Shown one piece after another: positions 44,095 to 52,536 of a DNA stretch of 64,000 nt. The stretch's first letter is position 1; the number at the start of each line of letters is the position of its first letter. The stretch comes from Streptomyces sp. RPA4-2 (lineage in GTDB: Bacteria; Actinomycetota; Actinomycetes; Streptomycetales; Streptomycetaceae): contig NZ_CP050975.2 of the NCBI RefSeq assembly GCF_012273515.2, positions 4,774,001-4,838,000 on the forward strand, in the 5' to 3' direction. The notes beneath the pieces were generated by a model that saw only the letters and a program-made list of their open reading frames with translations, was not told where the DNA came from and made no database searches. A program made the translations under genes and the position numbers.

Positions 44095-45300
44095 GTGAAG
44101 GCCGACCGGCTGGTGGCGACCCTGCTGCTGCTCCAGGCGCGCGGCCGGGTGACCGTGCGCGAGGTGGCCGAGGAGCTGGAGGTGTCCGAGCGCACCGCGC
44201 GCCGTGATCTGGAGGCGCTCACCAGTGCCGGTGTCCCCGTCTATTCGCAACGCGGCCGGGGTGGCGGGTGGAGCCTGGTCGGCGGTGCCCGCACCGATCT
44301 GACCGGCTTCACCTCGCGAGAGATCGGGGCGCTGTTCCTGGCCGCGGGACCGCTGTCGGCCTCTCCCGAACTGCGGGCCGCGCTGCGCAAGTTGATGCGT
44401 GCGGTGCCCGCTCCCATGCGACCGCATGCCGAGGCCGCCGCCAAGGCCATCCTCGTCGACGGCCTCGACTGGTCCCGCACGGCGGGCGGCAGTGGACCCC
44501 ACCGGCACGCCCTGGAACGGGCGGTGCTGGACGGCCGGCAGGTCCGGTTGGGATACGCGCACGCCGACCTGGCCCTGGCGGAAGGGGACTTGGGTGAGGA
44601 CGGCTCGGGCGGGCGCGGTTGGGGCGGGTGCGGTTCGGGTGTACGCGGTGCGGGCGGGCACGGTGCGGGCGGGCACGGTGCGGATGAAGGCGGCTCGGGC
44701 GGAAGCGGCTCGGGCGCGCGGTGGTCGGGTGAGCGGATGACCGGCGAGCGGACGGTGGATCCGCTCGGGCTGGTGTCCAAGGCCGGGCGCTGGTACCTGG
44801 TGGCGGGGACCGGGGAGGGGCTGCGCACCTTCCGGCTCAGCCGGGTCACCTCCGTCGAGCCGACCGGTGCGCCGGTGCGACGTCCGGAGGGGTTCGAACT
44901 CGCCTCCGCGTGGCGGGAGCTGGCGTCCGAGGTGGAGCAACGGCTGTCCGCGGTGAGCGTACGGGCCCATGCCGACCCGGACGCCCTGCCGGTGCTGCGG
45001 CAACTGCTCGGCGGGCGGCTCCGCACGGGCGAGGTCCAGCCCGACGGCCGGGTCGCCTTCACCGCCGACGGTCCCTCGGTGGAGGTGCTGGCCGCGCAGC
45101 TCGCGGGCCTCGGCGCGCGGATCGAGGTGCTCGGCCCTCCCGAGGCGCGCGAGTCGCTCGTCCGTCTCGGCCGGTCGCTCGCCGCGGTGTACGGCGGGTA
45201 CGGCGGGCGCCACGACGACCAGCAAAGAGATAGTCGCTTTCCTCTAGGTACCTACTATACCGACGATGCTAGCGTCGCGGTCATGGCTGCGACCCGCTGA
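44095..45300 (+). CDS. WYL-domain transcriptional regulator (DeoR/YafY-type HTH)
   Basis: 401 residues from GTG 44095 (GGGGAGGGG upstream). The N-terminal winged helix (ADRLVATLLLLQARGRVTVREVAEELEVSERTARRDLEAL) is followed by a WYL domain split by a Gly/His-rich insertion of about 45 residues (GSGVRGAGGHGAGGHG...). A C-terminal WCX part precedes the end. The last 20 codons run through the 40-bp promoter element of the next gene (45237-45276), so the true C-terminus may have been extended by that insertion. Ligand unknown. Confidence 0.86.
   Translation: MKADRLVATLLLLQARGRVTVREVAEELEVSERTARRDLEALTSAGVPVYSQRGRGGGWSLVGGARTDLTGFTSREIGALFLAAGPLSASPELRAALRKLMRAVPAPMRPHAEAAAKAILVDGLDWSRTAGGSGPHRHALERAVLDGRQVRLGYAHADLALAEGDLGEDGSGGRGWGGCGSGVRGAGGHGAGGHGADEGGSGGSGSGARWSGERMTGERTVDPLGLVSKAGRWYLVAGTGEGLRTFRLSRVTSVEPTGAPVRRPEGFELASAWRELASEVEQRLSAVSVRAHADPDALPVLRQLLGGRLRTGEVQPDGRVAFTADGPSVEVLAAQLAGLGARIEVLGPPEARESLVRLGRSLAAVYGGYGGRHDDQQRDSRFPLGTYYTDDASVAVMAATR
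45237..45276 (+). promoter_or_regulatory. 40-bp HxlR-type promoter/operator element, copy B
   Basis: Same TAGGTACCTA palindrome and GATGCTAGC box as copy A at 35986. It lies inside the 3' end of the WYL gene and 237 bases before the NmrA-like gene. Confidence 0.78.
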
Positions 45301-45402
45301 GAACCGGCTGCTGTCCCGGCCCTTCGTCACCCATGACGACGAGCGGCCGCGCGCCGCGTCCCCGCCTTGCCGACTGATGACTGTCCCGACTGATGACTGT
45401 CT

Positions 45403-45435
45403 CGACCGAGGACCGACCGAGGACCGACCGAGGAC
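45403..45435. repeat. 11-bp tandem repeat in the NmrA-like gene leader
   Basis: CGACCGAGGAC in three exact copies, within a leader rich in related CGACTGATGACTG units. Confidence 0.85.
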
Positions 45436-45512
45436 CGACTGCCGGTCGGCTGATGGATCGGTGACGGACCGATGACTACCGACCACGGATCAACGCACTA
45501 GGGAGCATTTTC

Positions 45513-46355
45513 ATGATTGTCGTCACCGGAGCCACCGGAAACGTCGGGCGTCCACTGATCGAGGCGCTGGCCGAGGCGGGGGAGCAGGTCGTGGCGGTCT
45601 CGCGCCGCCCGTTGCCCTCCCCGGCGAAGAATGTCCGGCACGCCCAGGCCGACCTCGGCAACGCGCGGAGCATGCGGCCTGTCCTCGAAGGGGCCGACGC
45701 CTTCTTCATCCTGCTCGCGGGCGAACTGCTCGGTCACGGTGAGGCCGCCACCGAACTGCTGACGGCGGCCGAGGACGCCGGGGTCGAGCGGGTCGTCCTG
45801 CTCTCCTCGCAGATCAACGCCACCCGCCCCGGCGTCGCCTCGCACGGCAGGCTGCGCGAGTTCGAGGAGGCCGTACGCGGTTCCGGCCTTGACTTCACCA
45901 TCCTGCGCGCCGGCGGTTTCGCCTCCAACGCCTTCGCGTGGGCGGAGTCGGTCCGCGCCGACCGTACGGTCTTCGCCCCCTTCGGTGACACGGCGCTGCC
46001 GGTCGTCGACCCGGCGGACATCGCCGCGGCCGCCGCCGTGGTGCTGCGCGAAGACGGGCACGCCGGCCGTACGTACGAGCTGACCGGCCCCGAAGCGATC
46101 ACTCCGCGCCTGCAGGCCGAGGTGATCGCGGAGGCGATCGGCGAAGAGGTGACCTTCGTGGAACTGACCCGCGAGGCCGCCCACGCCCACATGGCGCAGT
46201 TCATGCCCGAGGAGGTCATCCCCGGCACCCTGGACATCCTCGGCGAACCGCTCCCCGCCGAACAGCGGGTCAGCCCCGACGTGGAGAAGATCCTGTCCCG
46301 GCCCGCCACACCCTTCTCCGGCTGGGTCGCCCGAAGCGTCCCGGCCTTCAAGTAA
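45513..46355 (+). CDS. NmrA-like NAD(P)-binding protein (quinone-reductase-2 type)
   Basis: 280 residues. Atypical SDR with GATGNVGRPLIEAL at the N-terminus and RRPL for NADPH preference. No catalytic YxxxK is visible. Homologues are NAD(P)H:quinone oxidoreductases or redox sensors. Under the same 40-bp element as the MFS exporter, so it is probably part of a quinone-stress or self-protection regulon. ATG 45513 follows GGGAGC. A long terminator follows. Confidence 0.86.
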   Translation: MIVVTGATGNVGRPLIEALAEAGEQVVAVSRRPLPSPAKNVRHAQADLGNARSMRPVLEGADAFFILLAGELLGHGEAATELLTAAEDAGVERVVLLSSQINATRPGVASHGRLREFEEAVRGSGLDFTILRAGGFASNAFAWAESVRADRTVFAPFGDTALPVVDPADIAAAAAVVLREDGHAGRTYELTGPEAITPRLQAEVIAEAIGEEVTFVELTREAAHAHMAQFMPEEVIPGTLDILGEPLPAEQRVSPDVEKILSRPATPFSGWVARSVPAFK

Positions 46356-46402
46356 CCCACCGCCGGCCGCGCCGCCTTCCCGCGTTCCCTCCCCCGGTAC
46401 CG

Positions 46403-46453
46403 CCGCCGGATGCCTGCTGCGACTCATCCCCCGCGGCAGCAGGCATCCGGCGG
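46403..46453. terminator. 18-bp-stem terminator after the NmrA-like gene
   Basis: CCGCCGGATGCCTGCTGC and its exact complement around a 15-base loop. Confidence 0.9.
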
Positions 46454-46539
46454 TCCACGGCGGACGGCGGCTCAGGACCGACGGCGGCCCTGAGCCGCCG
46501 CCGACCACGATCGACGCCGGCCCCGAAGAGCGGCGGCGC

Positions 46540-46692
46540 GGAGGGATGGCGGCCGCGACGGATGGTGGCTCCGAATGGCGACGGCCCCGAGAGACGGTGG
46601 CCTCAAGAGATGGTGGCCCCGAACGGGGGGCGGTCCCGAAAGGCGACGGCCCCGAAACACGACGGCCCCGCGGGTCCAGGACCCGCGGGGCC
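46540..46692. repeat. Degenerate GGTGGCCCCGAA-type repeats ending in a terminator hairpin
   Basis: About eight imperfect units of 13-19 bases (GACGGCCCCGAAA, GGTGGCTCCGAA and relatives) fill 46540-46663. The hairpin 46664-46692 (14-base stem GGCCCCGCGGGTCC / GGACCCGCGGGGCC) then closes the minus-strand azoreductase gene. Confidence 0.7.
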
Positions 46693-46713
46693 ACCGCACG
46701 CCCCCCGGAGGGG

Positions 46714-47367
46714 TTACGCGGCGAAACGGTCGGCCAGCTCCTTCGCCTTGATGGCGGCGTCGTCGAGTGCCTTGGTGCGGGAGGCCTCGAAGAGCGGGAC
46801 CAGCTCGGACATCGCCGGGTTGTGCGGGGCCATCGTGAGCTCCGGGACGATGAATTCGAGGTCGAGGCCGAGGGCGTCGCGCAGGACGACCTCCAGGTAG
46901 TTCTGCACGTACTCGTAGCCCTCGCGGGGAGTGCCCGGCGCGTACGAACCGCCGCGGCTGGCGATGACCGTGACCGGGGTGCCCTTGATCTTCGAGTCCT
47001 CGGTCATGGCGGTGCGGCCCATGAGGATCACGTTGTCCAGCCACGCCTTGAGGGTCGACGGGATCGTGTAGTTGTACATCGGCGCGCCGATCAGGATCGC
47101 GTCCGCCTGCTCCAGCTCCTCGATGAACTTCAGGCGCTCGGCGAAGGCCGCGGCCTGCTCCGGGGTGTGCGCGTCCGCCGGGGCGAAACCGGCCGTGTGG
47201 GCGTCGGCCGTGATGTGCGGAGCCGGGCTCACGACGAGGTCGCGGTAGATCACGGTGCCCTGCGGGTGCTGCTCCTCCCAGGCCTTGCGGAACGCGTCGG
47301 TCACCGTGCGCGAGGTGGAGGCGGAGCCCGGGAAAACGGACGAGTCGATGTGGAGGAGGGTGGCCAT
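46714..47367 (-). CDS. FMN-dependent NADH-azoreductase / quinone reductase
   Basis: 217 residues, flavodoxin-like: LLHIDSSVFPGSASTSRTVTDAF at the N-terminus, GAPMYNYTIPSTLKAWLD (FMN binding), and SRGGSYAPGTP. AzoR proteins reduce quinones by two electrons and protect against quinone stress, relevant to a cluster making angucycline quinones. Divergent from HxlR regulator 2; the 135-base spacer is AT-rich with a run of eight T residues. Confidence 0.92.
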   Translation of the reverse strand: MATLLHIDSSVFPGSASTSRTVTDAFRKAWEEQHPQGTVIYRDLVVSPAPHITADAHTAGFAPADAHTPEQAAAFAERLKFIEELEQADAILIGAPMYNYTIPSTLKAWLDNVILMGRTAMTEDSKIKGTPVTVIASRGGSYAPGTPREGYEYVQNYLEVVLRDALGLDLEFIVPELTMAPHNPAMSELVPLFEASRTKALDDAAIKAKELADRFAA

Positions 47368-47502
47368 GGGGGATCTCCAAAAGGTGTGGCGGGTCGAGCC
47401 CGACGGGACGGATCCCGTGGGCTTCTTTTTTGTACTCGACTAGAGATAACACAGCTACTTATTTTTTTTCACCCCCCAAAGAGAACGCAGTACTCTTGAG
47501 CC
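47368..47502. promoter_or_regulatory. Divergent promoter of azoreductase and HxlR 2
   Basis: AT-rich for this genome, with TGTACTCGACTAG near 47431 and AGTACTC near 47489, which resemble HxlR half-sites (GTACT), and a homopolymer T run near 47463. Confidence 0.5.
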
Positions 47503-47874
47503 ATGCCAGAGCTGGGAGCACACGACGTGGGGCCGTGCCAGAAGGTCGACGACGGCATGGCCCGGGTCTTCCAGCTGTTCGGAAAACGCTGGACGGGCCT
47601 GATCGTGGCCGTGCTGCTGCCGCATCCCGTGCACTTCGCCGACCTGCGCCGAGCGATCCCCGGCATCAGCGAGCGGATGCTCTCCGACCGCCTCACGGAA
47701 CTCGCCGCGGCGGGACTCGTCGTGCGCGAGGTCGACGACGGTCCCCCGCTGCGGGTCTCGTACGGCCTGACGGAGGCCGGCGGCGCACTGGAGCCCGCGC
47801 TCCTGGAACTGGGCAGCTGGGCGGAGAAGCACCTGCCGGGAAGCCCGCAGTGCCCCTCCGAGCTCAGGAAGTGA
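47503..47874 (+). CDS. HxlR-family transcriptional regulator 2
   Basis: 123 residues. Winged helix: FQLFGKRWTGLIVAVLL, HFADLRRAIPGISERMLSDRLTELAAAGLVVRE, and a PPLRVSYGLTEAG wing. Cys12 is N-terminal (GPCQKVDDG), the position used for thiol redox sensing by YodB/HypR-type quinone sensors. Together with the divergent quinone/azoreductase this suggests a YodB-like quinone sensor. No tight operon partner follows. Confidence 0.9.
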   Translation: MPELGAHDVGPCQKVDDGMARVFQLFGKRWTGLIVAVLLPHPVHFADLRRAIPGISERMLSDRLTELAAAGLVVREVDDGPPLRVSYGLTEAGGALEPALLELGSWAEKHLPGSPQCPSELRK

Positions 47875-47959
47875 GCCGTCCGGAGGAGATCGGGACGGGT
47901 TCCTGAGGGGCCTGGGAGGGGTTCGGGCGGATTCGGGAGGCGGTTCCCGCGAGGGGTGG

Positions 47960-47986
47960 TTGTTCACAGGCGCGGAGTTGTCCACA
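47960..47986. other. Pair of DnaA boxes
   Basis: TTGTTCACA (47960-47968) and TTGTCCACA (47978-47986), same orientation, 18 bases apart. TTGTCCACA is the streptomycete consensus. Confidence 0.65.
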
Positions 47987-48062
47987 GGGTCTGACGCGTT
48001 TCGGCCACCGGCTGTACGGTCATCACGAGTTGATGTTCGTGTGTGCGGGGGAGGCGGTCGCC

Positions 48063-49493
48063 ATGACCGAGCTGGGTACAAGGGCCGAGGCGCTGCAGGC
48101 GCCCAGGGTTTCCGGGGTCTTCGCGGTACCGGGGTTCGCGGGCTGGCCCGCGCAGGGCTCGCCCAAGGAGAAGGGCAAGGAGCTCCGCGCCCGGGTGCCG
48201 CGCACCGCGCACGCCGAGCTGACCCCCGACGCCGACCGGCCGGACGTCGTGGCCGTGGTCGAGGAGTCCAACCGCGGCAGGATCCCCGAGCTCACGCCGA
48301 TACGGGTCGGCAGGATGGCCGCCACCCCCTTCGCCTTCCTGCGGGGTTCGGCCGGCCTGATGGCCTACGACCTCGCCCGCACCCCCATGACCGGTATCGA
48401 CGCCCAGATCTGCGGTGACGCCCACGCGGCGAACTTCGGCCTGTACGGCGACGCGCGCGGCGGCCTGGTCATCGATCTGAACGACTTCGACGAGACGGTG
48501 CGCGGCCCCTGGGAGTGGGACCTCAAGCGCCTCGCCGCCTCGCTGGTGCTCGCCGGCCGGGAGACGGGCGCGGACGAGGACACCTGCCGCAGGGCGGCCA
48601 AGGACGCGGTCGGTGCCTACCGGCGCACGATGCGCCTGCTCGCCAAACTCCCGGTGCTGGACGCGTGGAACGCCATCGCGGACGAGGAGCTCGTCTCCCA
48701 CACCGACGCCCATGACCTGCTCGGCACCCTGGAGCGGGTCTCGGAGAAGGCGCGGGCCAACACCAGCGGGCGGTTCGCCGCCAGGTCGACGGCGTCGGTC
48801 GAGGGCGGCGGACGGCGCTTCGTCGACGCGGCGCCGGTGCTGCGCCGCGTGCCCGACGCGGAGGCGGCAGCGGTCGCGGCCTCGCTGGAGCAGTACCTGA
48901 CGACGGTCTCGGAGGACCGCCTCCCCCTCCTCGCCCGGTACGCGGTGCACGACGTCGCCTTCCGCATCGTCGGCACCGGCAGCGTCGGCATGCGTTCGTA
49001 CGTCGTGCTGCTCCTGGACCACCGCGGCGAACCCCTCGTCCTCCAGGTGAAGGAGGCCCGCGCCTCGGCGCTGCTGCCGCACCTGGCGACGGCCGGTCAC
49101 GCCGTACCCGACGTGTCGCACGAGGGCCGCCGTGTCGTCCTCGGCCAGAAGCGCATGCAGGTCGTCAGCGACATCCTGCTCGGCTGGACCACGGTCGAGG
49201 GTCGGGCCTTCCAGGTGCGCCAGTTCCGCAACCGCAAGGGCAGCGTCGACCCCGCCGCGCTCGCCGTCGACCAGGTCGACGACTACGCGCGGATGACCGG
49301 CGCCCTTCTCGCCCGTGCCCACTCGCACAGCGTCGACCCTCGCCTTGTCGCCGGATACTGCGGAAAGAACGAGGAACTCGACGAGGCCGTAGCCGCGTTC
49401 GCCGTGGCCTACGCGGACCGCACGGAGGCGGACCACGCGGCCCTGGTGGCGGCGGTCCGGGAGGGACGGATCGCGGCGGAGCTGGGGGTCTGA
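48063..49493 (+). CDS. DUF2252 family protein (kinase-like fold)
   Basis: 476 residues. The N-terminal RVGRMAATPFAFLRGSAGLMAYDLA and CGDAHAANFG...DFDETVRGPWEWDLKRLAASL motifs are diagnostic of DUF2252, which resembles aminoglycoside-phosphotransferase/kinase folds (HAANF like HxDxxxxN, then DFD). Substrate unknown. ATG 48063 is preceded by GGGGGAGG; an in-frame ATG at 48033 is less likely. Probably outside the polyketide cluster. Confidence 0.88.
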   Translation: MTELGTRAEALQAPRVSGVFAVPGFAGWPAQGSPKEKGKELRARVPRTAHAELTPDADRPDVVAVVEESNRGRIPELTPIRVGRMAATPFAFLRGSAGLMAYDLARTPMTGIDAQICGDAHAANFGLYGDARGGLVIDLNDFDETVRGPWEWDLKRLAASLVLAGRETGADEDTCRRAAKDAVGAYRRTMRLLAKLPVLDAWNAIADEELVSHTDAHDLLGTLERVSEKARANTSGRFAARSTASVEGGGRRFVDAAPVLRRVPDAEAAAVAASLEQYLTTVSEDRLPLLARYAVHDVAFRIVGTGSVGMRSYVVLLLDHRGEPLVLQVKEARASALLPHLATAGHAVPDVSHEGRRVVLGQKRMQVVSDILLGWTTVEGRAFQVRQFRNRKGSVDPAALAVDQVDDYARMTGALLARAHSHSVDPRLVAGYCGKNEELDEAVAAFAVAYADRTEADHAALVAAVREGRIAAELGV

Positions 49494-49605
49494 CAGGAGA
49501 AGCGGACCCGGAGGTTCTCCCGGGGCCGGGGTGGGGCCGGGGGAGCGGGAGGCCTCAGTCGGTGGTTCCGGGTGTGCCCGGCGAGCCGTGGCCTACGCTG
49601 GGCGG

Positions 49606-50712
49606 GTGACGACCCCGGAAGCCGAGCACAGCCAGTCCGACCGCATCGAGGCCGAGGATGCCCGGTCCCAGGATGCGGGGGATCCCCAGTCCCCCGCCCC
49701 GGCCCCGACCACGGCAGCCGAAGAAGCGGCGCCCGAGAACGGGACCCCCAAGGACGCGGGCACCGAGAGCGCGGGCACCGAGAGTGCGGGCACCGAGAGT
49801 GCGGGCCCCGCGCAGGCGGGCGCCGAGAGCGTGAGCCAGGAGAACGTGGACGAGCAGGCCGTAGGCGACCAGGGTGTGAGCGAGCGGAGCGGGGGCTCCG
49901 ACGCTTCGGGCTCCGAGGGCGACGCACCTCAGGGTGAGGCGCGGCCCGAGGCGCGTCTCGAACGGGCGGTGCGGGCGGCCGAACAGGCGCTGATCGAGTT
50001 CGAGATCGCCGTGGAGACCTTCCGCGTCGAGGTCGAGAACTTCTCGCGGCTGCACCACCAGAAGCTCGGTCCGATGTACTCCCGGCTCGACGAGCTGGAC
50101 GCGCAGATCGCCGAGGCTCAGGCCGCCCGCACCGGCGACCCGGAGGACATACGCAAGGCGGACGAGGCGCGGGCGCGGGTCATGCCGATGCCTGGGGTCG
50201 AGGAGCTGTTCCACGGCTGGATGGACTCGGAGGGACTGTTCCCGGAGGCCGTGGCGATGCTGACGGACCAGCCCGTGCGGCCCCCGCAGCGGGTCCGCCC
50301 CAGCGACGAGGCCCGCAAGCTCTACCGTGAGCTGGCCCGCAAGGCCCACCCCGACCTGGCCCAGGACGAGGACGAGCGCACGCGGCGCGACGAGTTCATC
50401 TCCCGGGTCAACGCCGCGTACGCCCGGGGCGACGAGGCACTGCTGCGGGAGCTCTCCGAGGAGTGGGCGGCGGGCCCGGTGCCCAAGGAGTGGAAGCCGA
50501 GCCGCAGCGAGGAGCTGTACGCCCGTCTCGAGTGGCTCTCCGAACGCAAGGAGATGCTCACTCTGGTCGCCCACGAACTGGAGGAGAGCGCCATCGGCGC
50601 CATGCTCAAGCTCGCCCCGGACGACCCCGACCGTCTCCTGGAGGAGATCGCCGAGCAGCTGCTGGCCCAGGTCGGCGAGCGCGAGGCGGAGCTGGCCCGA
50701 CTGGTCGGCTAG
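49606..50712 (+). CDS. J-domain-like protein with coiled coil
   Basis: 368 residues. The N-terminal 110 residues are acidic low-complexity with a five-residue repeat (AGTES x3) coded by 15-bp DNA repeats at about 49757-49801. A coiled coil follows (AVRAAEQALIEFEIAVETFRVEVENF). A J-like domain has the HPD motif in LYRELARKAHPDL, then a C-terminal helical part. Possibly a co-chaperone. GTG 49606 lies about eight bases after a TACGCT -10, so the mRNA may be leaderless. Confidence 0.8.
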   Translation: MTTPEAEHSQSDRIEAEDARSQDAGDPQSPAPAPTTAAEEAAPENGTPKDAGTESAGTESAGTESAGPAQAGAESVSQENVDEQAVGDQGVSERSGGSDASGSEGDAPQGEARPEARLERAVRAAEQALIEFEIAVETFRVEVENFSRLHHQKLGPMYSRLDELDAQIAEAQAARTGDPEDIRKADEARARVMPMPGVEELFHGWMDSEGLFPEAVAMLTDQPVRPPQRVRPSDEARKLYRELARKAHPDLAQDEDERTRRDEFISRVNAAYARGDEALLRELSEEWAAGPVPKEWKPSRSEELYARLEWLSERKEMLTLVAHELEESAIGAMLKLAPDDPDRLLEEIAEQLLAQVGEREAELARLVG

Positions 50713-50767
50713 TGCCGCCGGACCGGGACCTGGTCCGTCCGCTTGCCGGTCGGGTAGCGTCTGAGGC

Positions 50768-51115
50768 ATGCAATTCGGATCTGGTGTGCCCACGGTCGAG
50801 ATCGGGGATCTCGCGGACGGAGACTTCCTGCTGGACGTCCGGGAGGACGACGAGTGGCAGGCGGGTCACGCCGAAGGGGCGCTGCACATCCCCATGAGCG
50901 AGTTCGTCGCGCGCTACGGCGAGTTGACCGAGGCGGCGCCGCAGGACGGCAGGGTCAACGTGATCTGCCGTTCCGGTGGCCGTTCCGCGCAGGTCGCGAT
51001 GTATCTGGTCCAGCAGGGCGTCGACGCCGTGAACGTCGACGGCGGCATGCAGGTCTGGGCCGCCTCCGGCCGCCCGGTGGTGGACGACAAGGGCGCCGCG
51101 GGCTTCGTGCTCTAG
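50768..51115 (+). CDS. Rhodanese-like sulfurtransferase
   Basis: 115 residues, single rhodanese domain: LLDVREDDEWQAGHAEGALHIPMSEF, then active-site Cys in VICRSGGRSAQVA, then NVDGGMQVW. It transfers sulfane sulfur. ATG 50768 follows TAGCGT by nine bases without a ribosome site, again a probable leaderless transcript. Converges with the acyl-CoA dehydrogenase gene. Confidence 0.92.
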   Translation: MQFGSGVPTVEIGDLADGDFLLDVREDDEWQAGHAEGALHIPMSEFVARYGELTEAAPQDGRVNVICRSGGRSAQVAMYLVQQGVDAVNVDGGMQVWAASGRPVVDDKGAAGFVL

Positions 51116-51156
51116 GCCCCCGAGGACCGAGGACCGGCCGACCCCGGTATCCGCGC

Positions 51157-51177
51157 CCGCCGCGCTCAGCGCGGCGG
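51157..51177. terminator. Bidirectional terminator between rhodanese and acyl-CoA dehydrogenase genes
   Basis: A nine-base stem CCGCCGCGC / GCGCGGCGG with loop TCA between convergent genes. Confidence 0.7.
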
Positions 51178-51230
51178 TTCGGCTGCCGGCTCGGACGTCG
51201 GCCCGGGTCCGGACCCGGGTGTGTCGTCGG

Positions 51231-52409
51231 TCACCCCAGGGGATGGGCCGCGAGGAGATCTCCCAGCGCCTCCTCATGAGCGGCCGCCGGGCCGAGCGAC
51301 AGCTCCAGGTGCTTGGCCCAGGCGTGATAGCGGTGCAGCGAACAGTCGGTGTCCGCACCGAACCCCCCGTGCAGATGCTGAGCCGTCTGTACGACCCGCC
51401 GTACCCCCTCCGACGCCCAGATCTTGGCGACGGCCACGTCCCCGGCCACCGGAAGCGCACCGCCCGCCCCCGAATCGACAGCTCCGGTACCGACAGCTCC
51501 GCCACCGGCAGCGACCGTGCTGATCCGCCAGGCGGCCTGCCAGAGGGTCGCCTCCATCGCGCGCAGGTCGATATAGCGGTCGGCGGCCTGCACGGCGACA
51601 GCCTGGAACGTGGCGACCGGAAACCCGAACTGCTCGCGCTTGCCGGTGTACGCGCTGGTCATCGCGAGGACCCGCTCACCGAGCCCGAGCGCCAGCGCAC
51701 AGGTCCCGGTGGTCAGCAGCTCCCGCAACCGCTCCCACGCCCCCTCCGCGTCGATGACCCGCCGGGCGGGTATCCGCGCGGACTCCAGACGCAGCTCGCC
51801 GAGGCGTTCCCCGGTCGTGGAGATCTGCTCGCCGAGCACCGTTCCCGCGTGCTCCCGGGGCACCAGCGCGAGGAGGGTCCGGCCGTCGTCCGTGTGCGCG
51901 GGTACGACGACGAAGTCGGCTCCGTGCGCCCACGCGACCGCGGTCTGCACCCCGTCCAGCACCCACACGTCACCGTCCTGCCGGGCGGTCACGGCGCGTT
52001 CGGCCGGTTCGTGACCGGTACGGCCGTTCGCCGCGACGGTCAGCACGACCTCACCCCGGCCCGCCCGCGCGAGCAGCTCGGCCTTCGTCTCCTCGCCGCC
52101 GTACTCCTGCACGACGACCACGGCCGCGGTGCTCTCCAGCAGCGGCACCCGTGCGAGGACCTTCGCGGACTCGCGCAGCACCAGACACAGGGCGATCGCG
52201 TCCAGGCCCGCTCCGCCGTACGCGGAGTCCAGCAGCAGGCTCAGCAGGTCCGCGTCGGCGAGCTTCGCCCACAGCGCCCGGTCGAAGTCGTCGGCGACGG
52301 CGCCCGCGGTGAGCGCGGGGCTCGGCACCCCGTCCGGCGCGACCCCGCCGAACACCGCCCCGGCCGCCTCGACCGCCGCCTGTTGTTCCTCGGTGAAGGT
52401 GAAGTCCAC
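51231..52409 (-). CDS. Acyl-CoA dehydrogenase
   Basis: 392 residues in the FadE28/29-like group: N-terminal FTEEQQAAVEAAG, FAD region LDSAYGGAGLDAIAL, and C-terminal LGLGERVLAMTSAYTGKREQFGFPVATFQAV with HLHGGFGADTDCSLHRYHAWAK. The catalytic base region is divergent, as in heteromeric steroid-side-chain dehydrogenases, so it may need a partner. An inverted repeat of KstR type (52494-52507) is in its promoter. Confidence 0.88.
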   Translation of the reverse strand: MDFTFTEEQQAAVEAAGAVFGGVAPDGVPSPALTAGAVADDFDRALWAKLADADLLSLLLDSAYGGAGLDAIALCLVLRESAKVLARVPLLESTAAVVVVQEYGGEETKAELLARAGRGEVVLTVAANGRTGHEPAERAVTARQDGDVWVLDGVQTAVAWAHGADFVVVPAHTDDGRTLLALVPREHAGTVLGEQISTTGERLGELRLESARIPARRVIDAEGAWERLRELLTTGTCALALGLGERVLAMTSAYTGKREQFGFPVATFQAVAVQAADRYIDLRAMEATLWQAAWRISTVAAGGGAVGTGAVDSGAGGALPVAGDVAVAKIWASEGVRRVVQTAQHLHGGFGADTDCSLHRYHAWAKHLELSLGPAAAHEEALGDLLAAHPLG

Positions 52410-52493
52410 GGTCCTGTCCTTCCACGCGCCGACCCACCGACCGGGCGGCTCACCCGCACCGGACAGGGCACCCGATCTGACGGAGCGTCAAGA

Positions 52494-52507
52494 TAGAACA
52501 GGTTCTA
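52494..52507 (-). promoter_or_regulatory. KstR-type operator upstream of acyl-CoA dehydrogenase
   Basis: TAGAACAGGTTCTA fits TNNAACNNGTTNNA, the motif of the KstR family that controls sterol and lipid catabolism. It lies 85 bases before the start. TGACGGAGCGTCA (52478-52490) is a second inverted repeat. Confidence 0.6.
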
Positions 52508-52536
52508 CGAGAAGGGAACGGTCACCCCGCTGCCGG

